In this document: positions 15,656 through 25,600 of the stretch, in pieces | Layout of the letters: each line of letters opens with the position of its first letter | Position numbering within the stretch: position 1 is the stretch's first letter | NCBI GenBank assembly: GCA_963725645.1 | Contig: CAVRZD010000006.1 | Location: forward strand, 1,550,001 to 1,614,000 | Direction of reading: 5' to 3' | Length of the DNA: 64,000 bases | DNA from: JALYZC01 sp963725645 | GTDB lineage: Bacteria; Actinomycetota; Thermoleophilia; Solirubrobacterales; Solirubrobacteraceae | The notes under the pieces: generated by a model | What the model was told of the DNA's origin: nothing | The model's input: the letters and a program-made list of their open reading frames with translations, nothing else | Databases searched by the model: none | Position numbers and translations under genes: made by a program

Positions 15656-16518
15656 CCGATCCCATCCCCACCCCGCCGCGCGATGTCGGCACGCTGCTCG
15701 AGGCGCTGCCCTACATCCGCGACTTCCACGGCAAGACGATCGTGATCAAGTACGGCGGCGCCGCGATGGAGGACCGCGCGCTGCGCGAGGACTTCGCCCG
15801 CGACGTCGTGCTGCTCAAGTACGTCGGGCTCAACCCGATCGTCGTGCACGGGGGCGGCCCCGAGATCACCGACTACATGGACCGGCTCGGGCTGACGGTC
15901 GAGTTCGTCGACGGCCTGCGCGTGTCCGACCAGGCCACGGTCGAGGTGGCGAAGATGGTCCTGATCGGCAAGGTCAACAAGGACATCGTGCTGCGGCTCG
16001 GCCGGCACGGGCAGCGCGCGGTCGGGCTGTCCGGGGACGACGGGCTCCTGTTCCGCGCCGAGCGCCAGACCGCGCCCGGCGGGCAGGACATCGGCTTCGT
16101 CGGGCGCATCGAGCAGGTCGACGTCGACGTGATCAACCACGTCGCCGAGGACTACATCCCGGTGGTCGCGTCCGTCGGGGCCGATCGGTTGGGCGTCTCG
16201 CACAACATCAACGCCGACGAGGCCGCGGGGGCCGTGGCCGGAGCGCTGGGGGCGTACAAGCTGATGTTCCTCACCGACGTCGAGGGCTGGCTGCGCGACC
16301 CGGACGACCCGGGGAGCGTGGTGTCCGAGGCCTCCGCGGCGGAGGTCACCGAGGCCCTGCCGTCGGTGAGCGGCGGGATGCGCCCGAAGCTGCAGGCCTG
16401 CGTCGACGCGATCTCCGCCGGCGTCACGTTCTCGCACATCGTCGATGGCCGGCTGCCGCACTCGCTGCTACTCGAGCTGTTCACCGACGCGGGCATCGGG
16501 ACGAAGATCCGCGCATGA
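15652..16518 (+). CDS. argB: acetylglutamate kinase
   Basis: A 288-residue amino-acid kinase: KTIVIKYGGAAM carries the ATP-phosphate lysine and glycine loop, VVHGGGPEI the second glycine motif, and SHNINADEAAGAVAGAL the substrate/nucleotide site. It phosphorylates N-acetylglutamate. The N-terminal extension (PRDVGTLLEALPYIRDF) matches the helix that makes the arginine-sensitive hexamer in many bacterial enzymes, so feedback inhibition by arginine is likely (inference). It is coupled by overlaps to argJ and argD. Confidence 0.96.
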   Translation: MTDPIPTPPRDVGTLLEALPYIRDFHGKTIVIKYGGAAMEDRALREDFARDVVLLKYVGLNPIVVHGGGPEITDYMDRLGLTVEFVDGLRVSDQATVEVAKMVLIGKVNKDIVLRLGRHGQRAVGLSGDDGLLFRAERQTAPGGQDIGFVGRIEQVDVDVINHVAEDYIPVVASVGADRLGVSHNINADEAAGAVAGALGAYKLMFLTDVEGWLRDPDDPGSVVSEASAAEVTEALPSVSGGMRPKLQACVDAISAGVTFSHIVDGRLPHSLLLELFTDAGIGTKIRA

Positions 16519-17666
16519 GCCTCGCGGAGCTTCAGGCGCTCGAGCGCGAGCGCGTCGTGCCGTCCTACGCGCGGTTCCCCGTCGAGTTCGTGCGCGGGGA
16601 GGGCGCGCGCCTGTGGGACGACGAGGGCAACGAGTACCTGGACTTCCTCGCCGGCATCAGCGTGTCGAGCGTCGGTCACTGCCACCCGGCCGTCGTGGAA
16701 GCCGTCCGCGAGCAGGCCGGGCGCCTCATGCACGTCACCAACCTCTTCTACACCGAGCCGCCGATGCGGCTGGCGGCCCGCCTGTCGCAACGCTCGCTCG
16801 GCGGCAAGGTGTTCTTCACGAACTCCGGCGCCGAGGCGATCGAGGCCGCGATCAAGCTCGCGCGCAAGGCGCGCCGCCACGGCGGCATCGTGGTGGTCGA
16901 GCAGGCGTTCCACGGCCGGACCTACGGCGCGCTGTCGGCGACGCCGCAGGAGTCCAAGCAGGAGCCCTTCGCACCGCTCGTGCCCGGCTTCGAAGTCGTG
17001 CCCAAGGACCCGGACGCGCTGGACGCAGCGGTCGACGAGGGCACGGCGGCGGTCCTGCTCGAGCCGGTCCAGGGCGAGACGGGGATCAACGTGCTCTCCG
17101 ACGAGCTGCTGCGTGCGGCGCGCGCGGCCTGCGACCGGACCGGGGCCGCGCTGATCTTCGACGAGGTCCAGTGCGGGCTGGGCCGCACCGGGACGCTGTG
17201 GGCGCACGAGCACGCCGGCGTGACGCCGGACGCGATGACGGTCGCCAAGGCGCTCGGCGGCGGCATGCCGATCGGGGCGCTGATCACGGGGCCGCGCCTG
17301 GCCGACGTCCTCGAGCCCGGCGACCACGGTTCGACCTTCGCCGGCGGTCCGGTGGTGGCCGCCGCCGGCCTCGCGGTGCTCGACGTGATCGACGACGAGG
17401 CGCTGCTCGCGCACGTGCGCGAGCTGGGCGAGCGGCTCGCGACCGGCCTCGGCGAGCTGCCGGGCGTGCGCGCGGTCCGCGGCCGCGGGCTCATGCGCGC
17501 GATCGACGTCGACGGCGCGCCCGAGCTGGTGCGCCGCGCGCTGCTCGAGCAGCGGCTCGTGCTCAACGCGACCGGGCCGGAGACCGTGCGCTTCCTGCCG
17601 CCGCTGACGGTTGACGAGGCCGAGGTCGACGAGGCGCTGCGGCGCGTGACCGGCCTGCTCGCCTGA
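16515..17666 (+). CDS. argD: acetylornithine aminotransferase
   Basis: A 383-residue class III PLP aminotransferase converting N-acetylglutamate semialdehyde to N-acetylornithine. Motifs are VFFTNSGAEAIEAAIKLARK, VEQAFHGRTYGALSAT, LIFDEVQCGLGRTG with the PLP Asp, and MTVAKALGGGMPIGA with the Schiff-base Lys. It is the last gene of argCJBD. argF, argR and argH, which often follow, are absent, and a riboswitch-controlled hydrolase gene comes next instead. Confidence 0.95.
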   Translation: MSLAELQALERERVVPSYARFPVEFVRGEGARLWDDEGNEYLDFLAGISVSSVGHCHPAVVEAVREQAGRLMHVTNLFYTEPPMRLAARLSQRSLGGKVFFTNSGAEAIEAAIKLARKARRHGGIVVVEQAFHGRTYGALSATPQESKQEPFAPLVPGFEVVPKDPDALDAAVDEGTAAVLLEPVQGETGINVLSDELLRAARAACDRTGAALIFDEVQCGLGRTGTLWAHEHAGVTPDAMTVAKALGGGMPIGALITGPRLADVLEPGDHGSTFAGGPVVAAAGLAVLDVIDDEALLAHVRELGERLATGLGELPGVRAVRGRGLMRAIDVDGAPELVRRALLEQRLVLNATGPETVRFLPPLTVDEAEVDEALRRVTGLLA

Positions 17667-17676
17667 GCGGGTCTGG

Positions 17677-17682
17677 TACGGT
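17677..17682 (+). promoter_or_regulatory. -10 element ahead of the c-di-AMP riboswitch
   Basis: TACGGT lies 8 to 13 nt before the start of the aptamer, the right place for the promoter of a riboswitch transcript. No -35 is evident in the end of argD. Confidence 0.45.
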
Positions 17683-17689
17683 TTTCCCC

Positions 17690-17820
17690 GCAATTCGCCG
17701 AATCCCCGGGCGTTCCGGGGAACGGGGGACCCAGAAGGTTGGGGCGAATCCCGCGATGATTCGCGGGACGCGCCGGAAACGCGCGAGCCCGTCAGCTAAC
17801 CCCGTAGGCGTGATCAGTGG
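17690..17820 (+). promoter_or_regulatory. c-di-AMP riboswitch (ydaO-yuaA class)
   Basis: The conserved elements of this class appear in order: TTCGCCGAATCC (17694-17705), GGAACGGGGGACCCA (17719-17733), TTGGGGCGAATCC (17739-17751), a variable hairpin CCGCGATGATTCGCGG, then GAGCCCGTCAGCTAACCCCG (17785-17804) and the closing strand GTAGGCGTGA. The pattern matches actinobacterial members found upstream of cell-wall hydrolase genes. In this class, bound c-di-AMP generally turns expression off. No clear terminator stem was resolved between aptamer and gene, so control could be translational or by an undetected terminator. Confidence 0.92.
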
Positions 17821-17846
17821 GAAGCGATCGGATTCGCGTGTCACCC

Positions 17847-18773
17847 ATGCCCGCCTTCTGTGCTCGCCGCGCCGGCATCGCCGTCGCGGTGCTCGCGCTG
17901 CTCCTGACGCCGGCCGTCGCGGCCGCCGCCGCGACGCCGCGCGGGATCGCCCCCGGCCCGGCGCCGACGACGCCGACGGGGGGCACGACCTACGACACTC
18001 GCCCGATCGCCTACGGCGCCAGCGGCGCGGTCGTCCGCATGCTGCAGAAGTCGCTGAAGCTCGCGGGCTACGGCGTCCCGCAGACCGGCCGGTTCCAGTC
18101 CGGCACCGAGCGGGCCGTGCGGCGCTTCCAGCGCGACCGCAAGCTGCCCGTGACCGGCATGTTCGACGCCAGGACCGCCGCCGCCCTGCGTGGCGTGCTC
18201 GCCGTGCCGCCGCTGCCGTCGAACACCGGGAGCGACGTGCGGTCCCGCATTGTGGCGATCGCGCGCAGCCAGATCGGCCAGAGCGAGAGCCCGCGCGGGT
18301 CCAACTGCACGAAGTTCGGTCCGTGCGAGGCCTGGTGCGCGGACTTCGCCACCTGGGTGTGGCGCCAGGCCGGCGTGGCCGGGATCGGCCGCATTGCGTG
18401 GGTGCCCGACCTGCCGCTGTGGGGCAGGCGGCACGGGTCGTGGAAGCCTGGGTACCGGAACAATCCCCAACCCGGCGACATGGTGATCTTCTCCGGACTG
18501 CACGTCGGGCTGGTCGAGCGGGTGACCGCGAGCACCATCACGATCATCGCCGGCAACACGAGCACCAACAACGTCGCACGCCGCGGACCGGCCTCGCCGT
18601 CCAACGGCTACACGATGGGGCCCGCGGCGATCAGCGGCTACGTGTCGCCGGTCCCGGCGAGCGTCGCCGCGCGGGCTTCGGCCGCCGCCCCGCTGCCGCG
18701 CCCGACGGCGGCGCAGATGGCCGCCCAGGACCCGCAGGACCGCGACCCGCGGCTCGCGGCCCGGGAGCACTGA
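17847..18773 (+). CDS. secreted peptidoglycan-binding CHAP-domain hydrolase
   Basis: A 308-residue protein: signal peptide (residues 1-30, MPAFCARRAGIAVAVLALLL), a peptidoglycan-binding domain (about 45-115, GASGAVVRMLQKSLKLAGYG and FQRDRKLPVTG), and a CHAP-type amidase/endopeptidase domain (about 125-255) with the catalytic cysteine in CEAWCADFATWVW and the histidine in SGLHVGLVERV. A Pro/Ala-rich tail follows. It should cut peptide cross-links or amide bonds in the wall. ATG 17847 opens the signal peptide; GTG 17838 is an alternative. The upstream c-di-AMP riboswitch links its expression to cell-wall and osmotic signalling. Confidence 0.88.
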   Translation: MPAFCARRAGIAVAVLALLLTPAVAAAAATPRGIAPGPAPTTPTGGTTYDTRPIAYGASGAVVRMLQKSLKLAGYGVPQTGRFQSGTERAVRRFQRDRKLPVTGMFDARTAAALRGVLAVPPLPSNTGSDVRSRIVAIARSQIGQSESPRGSNCTKFGPCEAWCADFATWVWRQAGVAGIGRIAWVPDLPLWGRRHGSWKPGYRNNPQPGDMVIFSGLHVGLVERVTASTITIIAGNTSTNNVARRGPASPSNGYTMGPAAISGYVSPVPASVAARASAAAPLPRPTAAQMAAQDPQDRDPRLAAREH

Positions 18774-18800
18774 GGGATCAGGCCCTAAGCTTCCGCGGCC

Positions 18801-20063
18801 ATGGCCGCGCCCAGCGAGTTCCCGCCCAAGACGGCGTCGTACGAGGCCGAGCCCGGCGACGTCCACCGGGTCCTGCTCCTGTACTCCGGGGGGCTGGACA
18901 CCAGCGTGATGCTCAAGTGGATCCAGGAGCGCTACGAGGCGGAGGTCGTGGCGCTGACGGTCAACCTCGGCCAGCCCGGAGAGGACTACGACGTCATCGA
19001 GGGCAAGGCGAAGCAGCTCGGCGCGCTCGAGTGCCACGTCGTCGACGCGCGTGAGGAGTTCGCGCGCGAGTACGTGGCGCCGGCGATTCGGGCGAACGCG
19101 CTGTACGGCGGCGGCTACCCGCTCTTCACCGCGCTCGGCCGTCCGCTGATCGCGAAGCTCGCGGTCGAGCAGGCACGCACCTCGGGCTGCGACACGATCG
19201 CCCACGGCTGCACCGGGAAGGGCAACGACCAGGTCCGGATCGAGGCGACCGTGGCGACGCTGGCGCCCGAGCTGAAGGTCATCGCCCCCGTGCGCTCCTG
19301 GCAGATGGGTCGCGAGGAGGAGGTGGCCTACGCGCGCGAGCACGGGATCCCCGTCAAGGGCGGAACCGAGGTCGCGCCGTATTCGATCGACGACAACCTC
19401 TGGGGGCGCAGCTCCGAGGGCCGCTGGATCGAGGAGCTCGACCACGCGCCCGAGGACGACGTCTTCGGGCTCGTCACGCGCCCCGAGGAGGCGCCCGACG
19501 AGGCCGAGGTCGTCGAGGTCTCCTTCGAGCGCGGCCTTCCCGTGGCGCTCAACGGCGAGCGGCTCGAGCTGGTGGCGCTGCTCGAGCGCGCGGCGGAGAT
19601 CGGCGCGCGCCACGGCGTCGGCATCGTGGATCACATCGAGGACCGCATCGTCGGGTTGAAGGTGCGCGACATCTACGAGGTCCCGGCGGCGGCGATCATC
19701 CTGCCCGCCCACCAGGAGCTCGAGAAGCTGGTCGGCACGATCCACCAGAACCAGTTCAAGCCCCAGCTCGACCACCAGTGGGCCTACCTCGTGTACGCGG
19801 GCCTGTGGTGGGAGCCGCTGCGGGCCGACCTCGACGCCTTCGTCGACCACGTCAACGAGCAGGTGACCGGCACGATCGGGCTGAAGCTCTACAAGGGCTC
19901 GGTACGAGTGGTCACGCGGGAGTCGCCGAACGCCGTCTACGACGCGGCGCTCGCGAGCTTCGCCGACTCCGGGGGACTGTTCTCGCAGGCCGCCTCGCCC
20001 GGGTTCATCGAGCTGTGGTCGCTGCAATCGCGGCTGGCGTGGCGGCTGCGGCAGCGGTCGTGA
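18801..20063 (+). CDS. argG: argininosuccinate synthase
   Basis: A 420-residue ATP-dependent ligase joining citrulline and aspartate. Motifs are LLYSGGLDTSVMLKW (PP-loop), IAHGCTGKGNDQVRIE, and PYSIDDNLWGRSSEG near the middle. The first 20 residues are an extra polar extension. It has its own -10-like element TAAGCT (18786-18791) 9 nt before ATG, so it is probably leaderless and separately expressed from argCJBD. argH is not next to it. Confidence 0.96.
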   Translation: MAAPSEFPPKTASYEAEPGDVHRVLLLYSGGLDTSVMLKWIQERYEAEVVALTVNLGQPGEDYDVIEGKAKQLGALECHVVDAREEFAREYVAPAIRANALYGGGYPLFTALGRPLIAKLAVEQARTSGCDTIAHGCTGKGNDQVRIEATVATLAPELKVIAPVRSWQMGREEEVAYAREHGIPVKGGTEVAPYSIDDNLWGRSSEGRWIEELDHAPEDDVFGLVTRPEEAPDEAEVVEVSFERGLPVALNGERLELVALLERAAEIGARHGVGIVDHIEDRIVGLKVRDIYEVPAAAIILPAHQELEKLVGTIHQNQFKPQLDHQWAYLVYAGLWWEPLRADLDAFVDHVNEQVTGTIGLKLYKGSVRVVTRESPNAVYDAALASFADSGGLFSQAASPGFIELWSLQSRLAWRLRQRS

Positions 20064-20117
20064 CCGATGCGGCGCCCGCGGCTGGTTGAGCGGCGAGCGC
20101 TCGGGTACGATCGATCC

Positions 20118-20297
20118 ATGCGACGCGCCGGCTACCAGCTCCTCGGCTACGTCGTGTGGAAGCTCACGGTGCGGGGCCTCCGGCGCCAGTCCGGCGGCCC
20201 GGGGACGAAGCTCGTGGCGGGCGCGCTCGTCGCGGCGGTGCTCGTGGCCGTGGTGCTCGCCGCTCGACGCGGCGGCGGCGGCGACGACGACGTCTGA
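20118..20297 (+). CDS. hypothetical 59-residue membrane protein
   Basis: MRRAGYQLLGYVVWKLTVRG begins an amphipathic basic N-terminus, followed by one membrane helix (VAGALVAAVLVAVVLAA) and an RRGGGGDDDV tail. TACGAT (20106-20111) ends 6 nt before ATG 20118, matching the leaderless pattern seen elsewhere. It is followed by the coiled-coil gene at 20352. No family recognised; it could be a small membrane partner for its neighbour (speculative). Confidence 0.6.
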   Translation: MRRAGYQLLGYVVWKLTVRGLRRQSGGPGTKLVAGALVAAVLVAVVLAARRGGGGDDDV

Positions 20298-20351
20298 GCG
20301 CCCCGCCGCGCAGCGCGGTCGCGTCCGGGCCCGAGCCTAGCCTGAGCCGCC

Positions 20352-22550
20352 ATGGTGGAACCTGGCTCGCGCCCCGCGGAGGCGGCGGGGCTGCGCATCG
20401 ACGCCGTCGAGGTGCTGCCGACCGATCTGCGCTCGGTCCTGCTGCGGGTCGCCGGCGCCTGGGAGGGACCGCCGCCCAAGCACCTGGACGCGCCCGTGCT
20501 GGTGCTGCGCCCGCCGGGCCGCGTCCACCGGATCGACGCGCTGCCCGAGACGTCCGGCGCGGCGGCCCGCGCCGCACCCGAGATCCAGCCCTTCCGCGCC
20601 GCGTTCTCGGTGCCCGACGCGCTCGCGGCACTGCTCGAGGACGGCGTCGAGCTCGACCTCGGGCCGCTGACCGTGCGCATTCCGGCGCCCGCGTCGCAGG
20701 GCGGGGACGCCGATGCGGAGGACGCGGAGGGCACGGTCGTCGATCGGGCGGTTCTGGCCGAGCGCCGCGCCCGGCGGGCCGAGCTGGCCGAGGAGGCCAA
20801 CCTCCAGCGCGCGGGCGAGGCCGAGGACGCCGCCGCGAAGCTCGAGGGCGAGCTCGGCAAGCTCGAGCTGCGCCTGGCGGCGGCCGATGAGGAGCGCGCG
20901 GCGCTCGGGGCGCGTCTGGCGGCGTACGAGCGCGAGATGCGCGCCGCGCGCCAGAGCGCCCATGCCGAGCAGCGGCTGCGCGAGGAGGCGACGGCCGAGA
21001 GCCGGCGCCGCGCGGCGGAGGCCGAGGCGGAGGCCGCCGGGCTGCGCGATCAGCTCCGCGCGGCCGGCGAGCGGGCGCGGAGGCTGGACCGCGAGCTCGA
21101 GACCATGCGCCGCCGCGCCGACGAGGCCCAGCAGGCGATGGCCGCGGCGCGCACCGGCGAGCGGACGGCGGCCGAGCGGCGCCGAGAGCTCGACGCGCGC
21201 GAGCGCGAGCTCCAGGGCCGCGCCGACGCCGTCGCGCGGGCCGAGGACGAGACGAAGGCGGCGCGCGGGGAGCTCTCCCACGCCATGGCCAGGGCCGCCA
21301 CCGTGGGGCGGGAGCTCGAGGCGCTGCGGCGCGAGATCGAGACCCCGGCGGTCCGCGACCTCGCCCGCCTGGAGGCCGAGGCGAGCACGCGCGCTGAGGC
21401 GCTCGCGGCGGCGCAGCTCGCCATCGCCGAGGCCCGCGCGACGATCGCCGGCGCGCAGGCCGAGCTCGAGCGCGAGCGCGCCGAGTCGGTGACGGCCGAG
21501 GCGGGGCTGCGGGAGCGCCTGGATCGCGAGCGCGCCGCGCGCGAGGCGGCCCAGGCGCGGGCCGCCGAGCTGGAGCGCTCCGTGACCGAGCAGGGCGAGC
21601 GGGGAACCGAGGTGGCGGCGGTCCACGAGCGCCTCGAGGGCTCGCTCGCCGCGCTGCAGGCGGAGCTCGTCGGCGCCCGCGCCGAGGCCGAGCGCCAGGC
21701 GAGCGAGCGCGAGGCGCTGACCGCGGATCGCGACGCGCTGGCGGCGCGACTGGCGATCGCCGAGGCCGACCGCCGGCCGATCAAGCGGGTGCCACGCCGA
21801 TCGACGCGCGCCGCCGCCTCGCCGTGGCTCGGGGAGGCGCTGCGCCGGCTGGTGCGCACGGACGAGGCCGCCGCGGGCCGCCTCGCGCTGCAGCTGCTGC
21901 CCGGCCAGGCCCTGGCGGTGGCCGGGCCGCTGGACTACGACGTCGTGGCGTCCGCGCTCGGGACGCACCGGGTCACGGTTCGCCCGGGCGCCGCCGAGCT
22001 GACCACGCTGACGGCACCGCGGGCGCGCGGGACCGCCGACTTCCGGATCGTGGCCACGCCGGCGGGCCTGGTCGACCTGGTCGTCGACGGTGGCGCTGCG
22101 CGCCCGGCCGGCGTCCGCGCCACCGGCACGCTGCGGCGGCGCCGCGCGCTGCGCGGCCTTCCGGCCGTGCCGCTGCGCCTCGGCGCCCTCGCGCGTGCCG
22201 GCGTCCTGCCCGACCCGGGCCTGCTCTACCGCGCCCTGGCCGAGGCGGTCGAACCCGAGTGGACGCGCGGACACCGCTTCACGATCGCGCTCGAGATCGC
22301 GGGTCCGCGCGGCGGCACCTGGCATGTGACCGCCGCCGACGGCGCCCCGCTCGCCGTCCGCGAGGCGCCGCCGGATGCCGCGGTCGAGGCGGCCGTGCGC
22401 ACGTCGCAGGCCGGTCTCCAGCACCTGCTCGACGGCGAGGCGCCCCCGGCCGGGGAGAAGGCCGCGATGCGCGGCGAGGCGGCCGCGATCGGGCTGCTCG
22501 CCCAGTGGACCGACCGGGCGTGCTGGCTCGGCGGCGGCGGCGCGCCCTGA
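20352..22550 (+). CDS. large coiled-coil protein with C-terminal SCP2-like domain
   Basis: A 732-residue protein. Residues 1-115 form a compact beta-rich N-domain (LRIDAVEVLPTDLRSVLLRV; PVLVLRPPGRVHRID), then an acidic linker. Residues about 130-475 are a long Glu/Arg/Ala coiled coil, and a basic hinge RRPIKRVPRRSTR precedes a C-terminal region of about 240 residues. Its end (FTIALEIAGPRGGTWHV, PDAAVEAAVRTSQAGLQHLL) resembles sterol-carrier-protein-2-type domains, which I judge only a possible match. No membrane segment. TAGCCT (20338-20343) ends 8 nt before the ATG. Function unknown; a structural or scaffold role is a guess. Confidence 0.75.
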   Translation: MVEPGSRPAEAAGLRIDAVEVLPTDLRSVLLRVAGAWEGPPPKHLDAPVLVLRPPGRVHRIDALPETSGAAARAAPEIQPFRAAFSVPDALAALLEDGVELDLGPLTVRIPAPASQGGDADAEDAEGTVVDRAVLAERRARRAELAEEANLQRAGEAEDAAAKLEGELGKLELRLAAADEERAALGARLAAYEREMRAARQSAHAEQRLREEATAESRRRAAEAEAEAAGLRDQLRAAGERARRLDRELETMRRRADEAQQAMAAARTGERTAAERRRELDARERELQGRADAVARAEDETKAARGELSHAMARAATVGRELEALRREIETPAVRDLARLEAEASTRAEALAAAQLAIAEARATIAGAQAELERERAESVTAEAGLRERLDRERAAREAAQARAAELERSVTEQGERGTEVAAVHERLEGSLAALQAELVGARAEAERQASEREALTADRDALAARLAIAEADRRPIKRVPRRSTRAAASPWLGEALRRLVRTDEAAAGRLALQLLPGQALAVAGPLDYDVVASALGTHRVTVRPGAAELTTLTAPRARGTADFRIVATPAGLVDLVVDGGAARPAGVRATGTLRRRRALRGLPAVPLRLGALARAGVLPDPGLLYRALAEAVEPEWTRGHRFTIALEIAGPRGGTWHVTAADGAPLAVREAPPDAAVEAAVRTSQAGLQHLLDGEAPPAGEKAAMRGEAAAIGLLAQWTDRACWLGGGGAP

Positions 22551-22636
22551 GCGCAGACGCGTCCCGCAACGAGCGAGATTCACGCTCGCCGGCCCCCGGC
22601 CGGCATCCGGGTCGGCGCCTAGGATGGCCGCATCCC

Positions 22637-25600
22637 GTGAGCACCCCCGGCTGCGCGCACCTCCACGTCCACTCCGAGTACTCGCTCCTCGACGGCGCCT
22701 GCAAGATCGACGCGCTCGCCGAACGCGCCGCGGCCTTCGACCAGCCCGCGCTCGGGCTCACCGACCACGGCGTGATGAACGGCGCAATCGAGCTGCACAA
22801 GGCGTGCGAGGCGCACGGGATCAAGCCGGTCTTCGGCTGCGAGGTCTACTTCGTGGACGACCGCCGGGCCCGTCCGGTCCCCGGCGCGCGGATCGAGCGC
22901 AACCACCTCACGCTGCTCGCCGCGAGCGACGCCGGCTACCGGAACCTGGTGAAGCTCTCCTCGGCCGGCTTCACCGAGGGCCTGGTCCGCGGGCGCCCGG
23001 CGATCGACATGGAGCTGCTCTCGACTCACGCCGACGGCCTGATCGCGCTCACCGGCTGCCTGCAGTCGCGCTTCTGCCAGCGGCTGGTCGAGGACCGCCC
23101 GGCCGAGGCGCGCGCGCACGTGGGCGACCTGATGGGGGCCCTCGGCGCCGACCAGGTCTACTTCGAGGTCCAGCGCAACGGCGTGCCGGCACAGGAGAAG
23201 GCCAACGAGGGCATCGCCCGCATCGCCCGCGAGCTGGGCCGCCCGCTGGTGGCGACCGGCGACGTGCATTACCTGCGCCGCGAGGACTACGACCACCACG
23301 CCGCGCTCCTGTGCGTGCAGACCAAGAGCGCGCTGACGGCGCCGAAGCTGTCGTTCGACACCAACGAGTTCTTCCTGCGCTCGTCGGCGGAGATGGCCGA
23401 CGCGTTCACCGATCTGCCCGAGGCGCTCGCCACGACGCTGGAGATCGCCGAGCGCTGCGACGTGCGGCTCAAGCTGGGCGAGCGGCTCATCCCCAGCTTC
23501 GAGACCCCGGACGGCCGGCCCGAGGCCGACTACTTGCGGGAGCTCGTCGAGCAGGGCCTGCGGCTGCGCTACGGCGACCCACCGCCGGCCGAGGCGCGCG
23601 AGCGCATGGACTACGAGCTCTCGGTGATCGACCAGATGGGCTTCAACGCCTACTTCCTGATCGTCTGGGACTTCGTCAAGTTCGCCAAGGAGAACGGCAT
23701 CACGGTCGGCCCGGGGCGCGGCTCGGCGGCGGGCTCGATCGTCGCCTACTGCCTCGCGATCACGGACGTGGACCCCCTGCGCTACGAGCTGCTCTTCGAG
23801 CGCTTCCTCAACCCCGAGCGGGTGTCGATGCCCGACATCGACATCGACTTCTCGGTCCGCGGGCGCGAGCGCGTGATCCGCTACGTGACCGAGCGCTACG
23901 GCGCGGATCGGGTCGCGCAGATCATCACCTTCGGCCAGATGAAGCCGCGGGCCGCCACCCGCGACGCGGCGCGGGTGCTCGGCCACGACTACGCGACCGG
24001 CGACCGCCTCGCCAAGCTGATCCCGGAGCCGATCATGGGGCGGCCCCCGTCGTTCGAGGACTGCCTCGGCGCCGGCGAGCCCCTGCGCGCGGTCTACGAC
24101 GATGAGCCGGCGGCCAGGCAGATCGTCGACGTCGCGCGCGGGCTCGAGGGGATCGTGCGGAACTCCTCGATCCACGCCGCGGCGGTGGTCATCGCCGACC
24201 GCCCGCTGACCGACATCGTGCCGCTCCAACTCGCCGAGGCGACCGGCGCGGCCGCCACCGACGCCAACGGCGAGCGCGTGTACCGCACCGTCACGCAGTA
24301 CTCGATGAAGCCGATCGAGGAGATCGGGCTGCTGAAGATGGACTTCCTCGGCCTCCGCAATCTCGACGTGATCGAGGATGCGCTCGACATCGTCGAGCGC
24401 TCGACCGGTGAGCGCCCGGACATGACGACCCTGCCGCTCGACGACCAGCGGACGTACGAGATGCTCGCGCGCGGCGAGTCGATCGGCGTCTTCCAGTTCG
24501 AGTCCGAGGGCATGCGCGACGGGCTCAAGAAGGTGCGGCCGACCGAGTTCGACGACCTCGTGGCGCTGGTGGCGCTGTACCGCCCCGGGGCGATGGACCA
24601 GATCCCCAACTACGCCCGCGGCAAGCGTGACCCCGCGTCGGTGCAGATCCCGGACGAGCGCCTGCGCCCGATCCTCGACCCGACCAAGGGTGTGATCCTC
24701 TACCAGGAGCAGGCGATGCAGATCGCCAAGACGATCGCCGGCTTCTCCGGGGCCAAGGCCGACGACCTGCGCAAGGCGATCGGCAAGAAGAAGCGCGACG
24801 CCATGGCCAAGCTCAAGCCCGAGTTCGTGGAGGGCTGCGCGGCATCCGGGACGAGCCGCGAGGTCACCGAGTGGCTGTGGGCGACGAACGAGCGCAGCGC
24901 CGACTACTCCTTCAACAAGGCCCACGCCGCGTGCTACGCGCTGATCGCCTACCGCACCGCGTGGCTCAAGGCCAACCACCCGGCCGAGTACATGGCTGCG
25001 CTCATCTCCTCGGTCATGGCCACGAAGGACAAGGTGCCGTTCTTCGTCGCCCGCTGCGAGGACATGGGCATCGACATCCTGCCGCCGGACGTCAACGAGT
25101 CCGACCACCGGTTCGTCGTCGTCGAGGGCAACATCCGCTTCGGGCTCAACGCGGTCAAGGGCGTCGGGCACGCGGCCGTCGAGGCGATCAAGCGTGCCCG
25201 CGAGGAGGGCGGCCGGTTCGTCTCGCTATGGGACTTCTGCGCGCGCGTGGACTCCCGCACGGTCAACAAGAAGTCGATCGAGGCGCTGATCAAGTGCGGC
25301 GCGTTCGACTCGACCGGCGCGTCGCGCAAGGGGATGCTGGAGGTGCTCGAGGCCGCGCAGGGCGCCGGGCAGAAGACGCAGCAGGACGCGCTCATCGGCC
25401 AGGGCTCGATCTTCGACCTCTCCGGCGAGGCCGGCGCGGTGGACGGGTCCGGCCCGGCCAACGCGTTCGCGCGCCCGGCGCATCCGGCGATCCCGCCCGC
25501 CGAGTTCGACCGCACCGAGCTGCTGGCCGCCGAGAAGGAGGCGCTCGGCCTGTTCGTCTCCGCGCACCCGCTCAAGGCCGTGCGCGCGGCGATGCGCGCG

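Noticed and set aside
20337..22583. Very long open frames on the minus strand opposite the coiled-coil gene, and similar ones opposite pheT, dnaE, pcrA and ilvB-menF.
   Set aside because: In GC-rich DNA the antisense frames of real genes stay open by codon bias. The products are Arg/Gly/Ala/Val repeats with no domains, and the plus-strand genes are certain.
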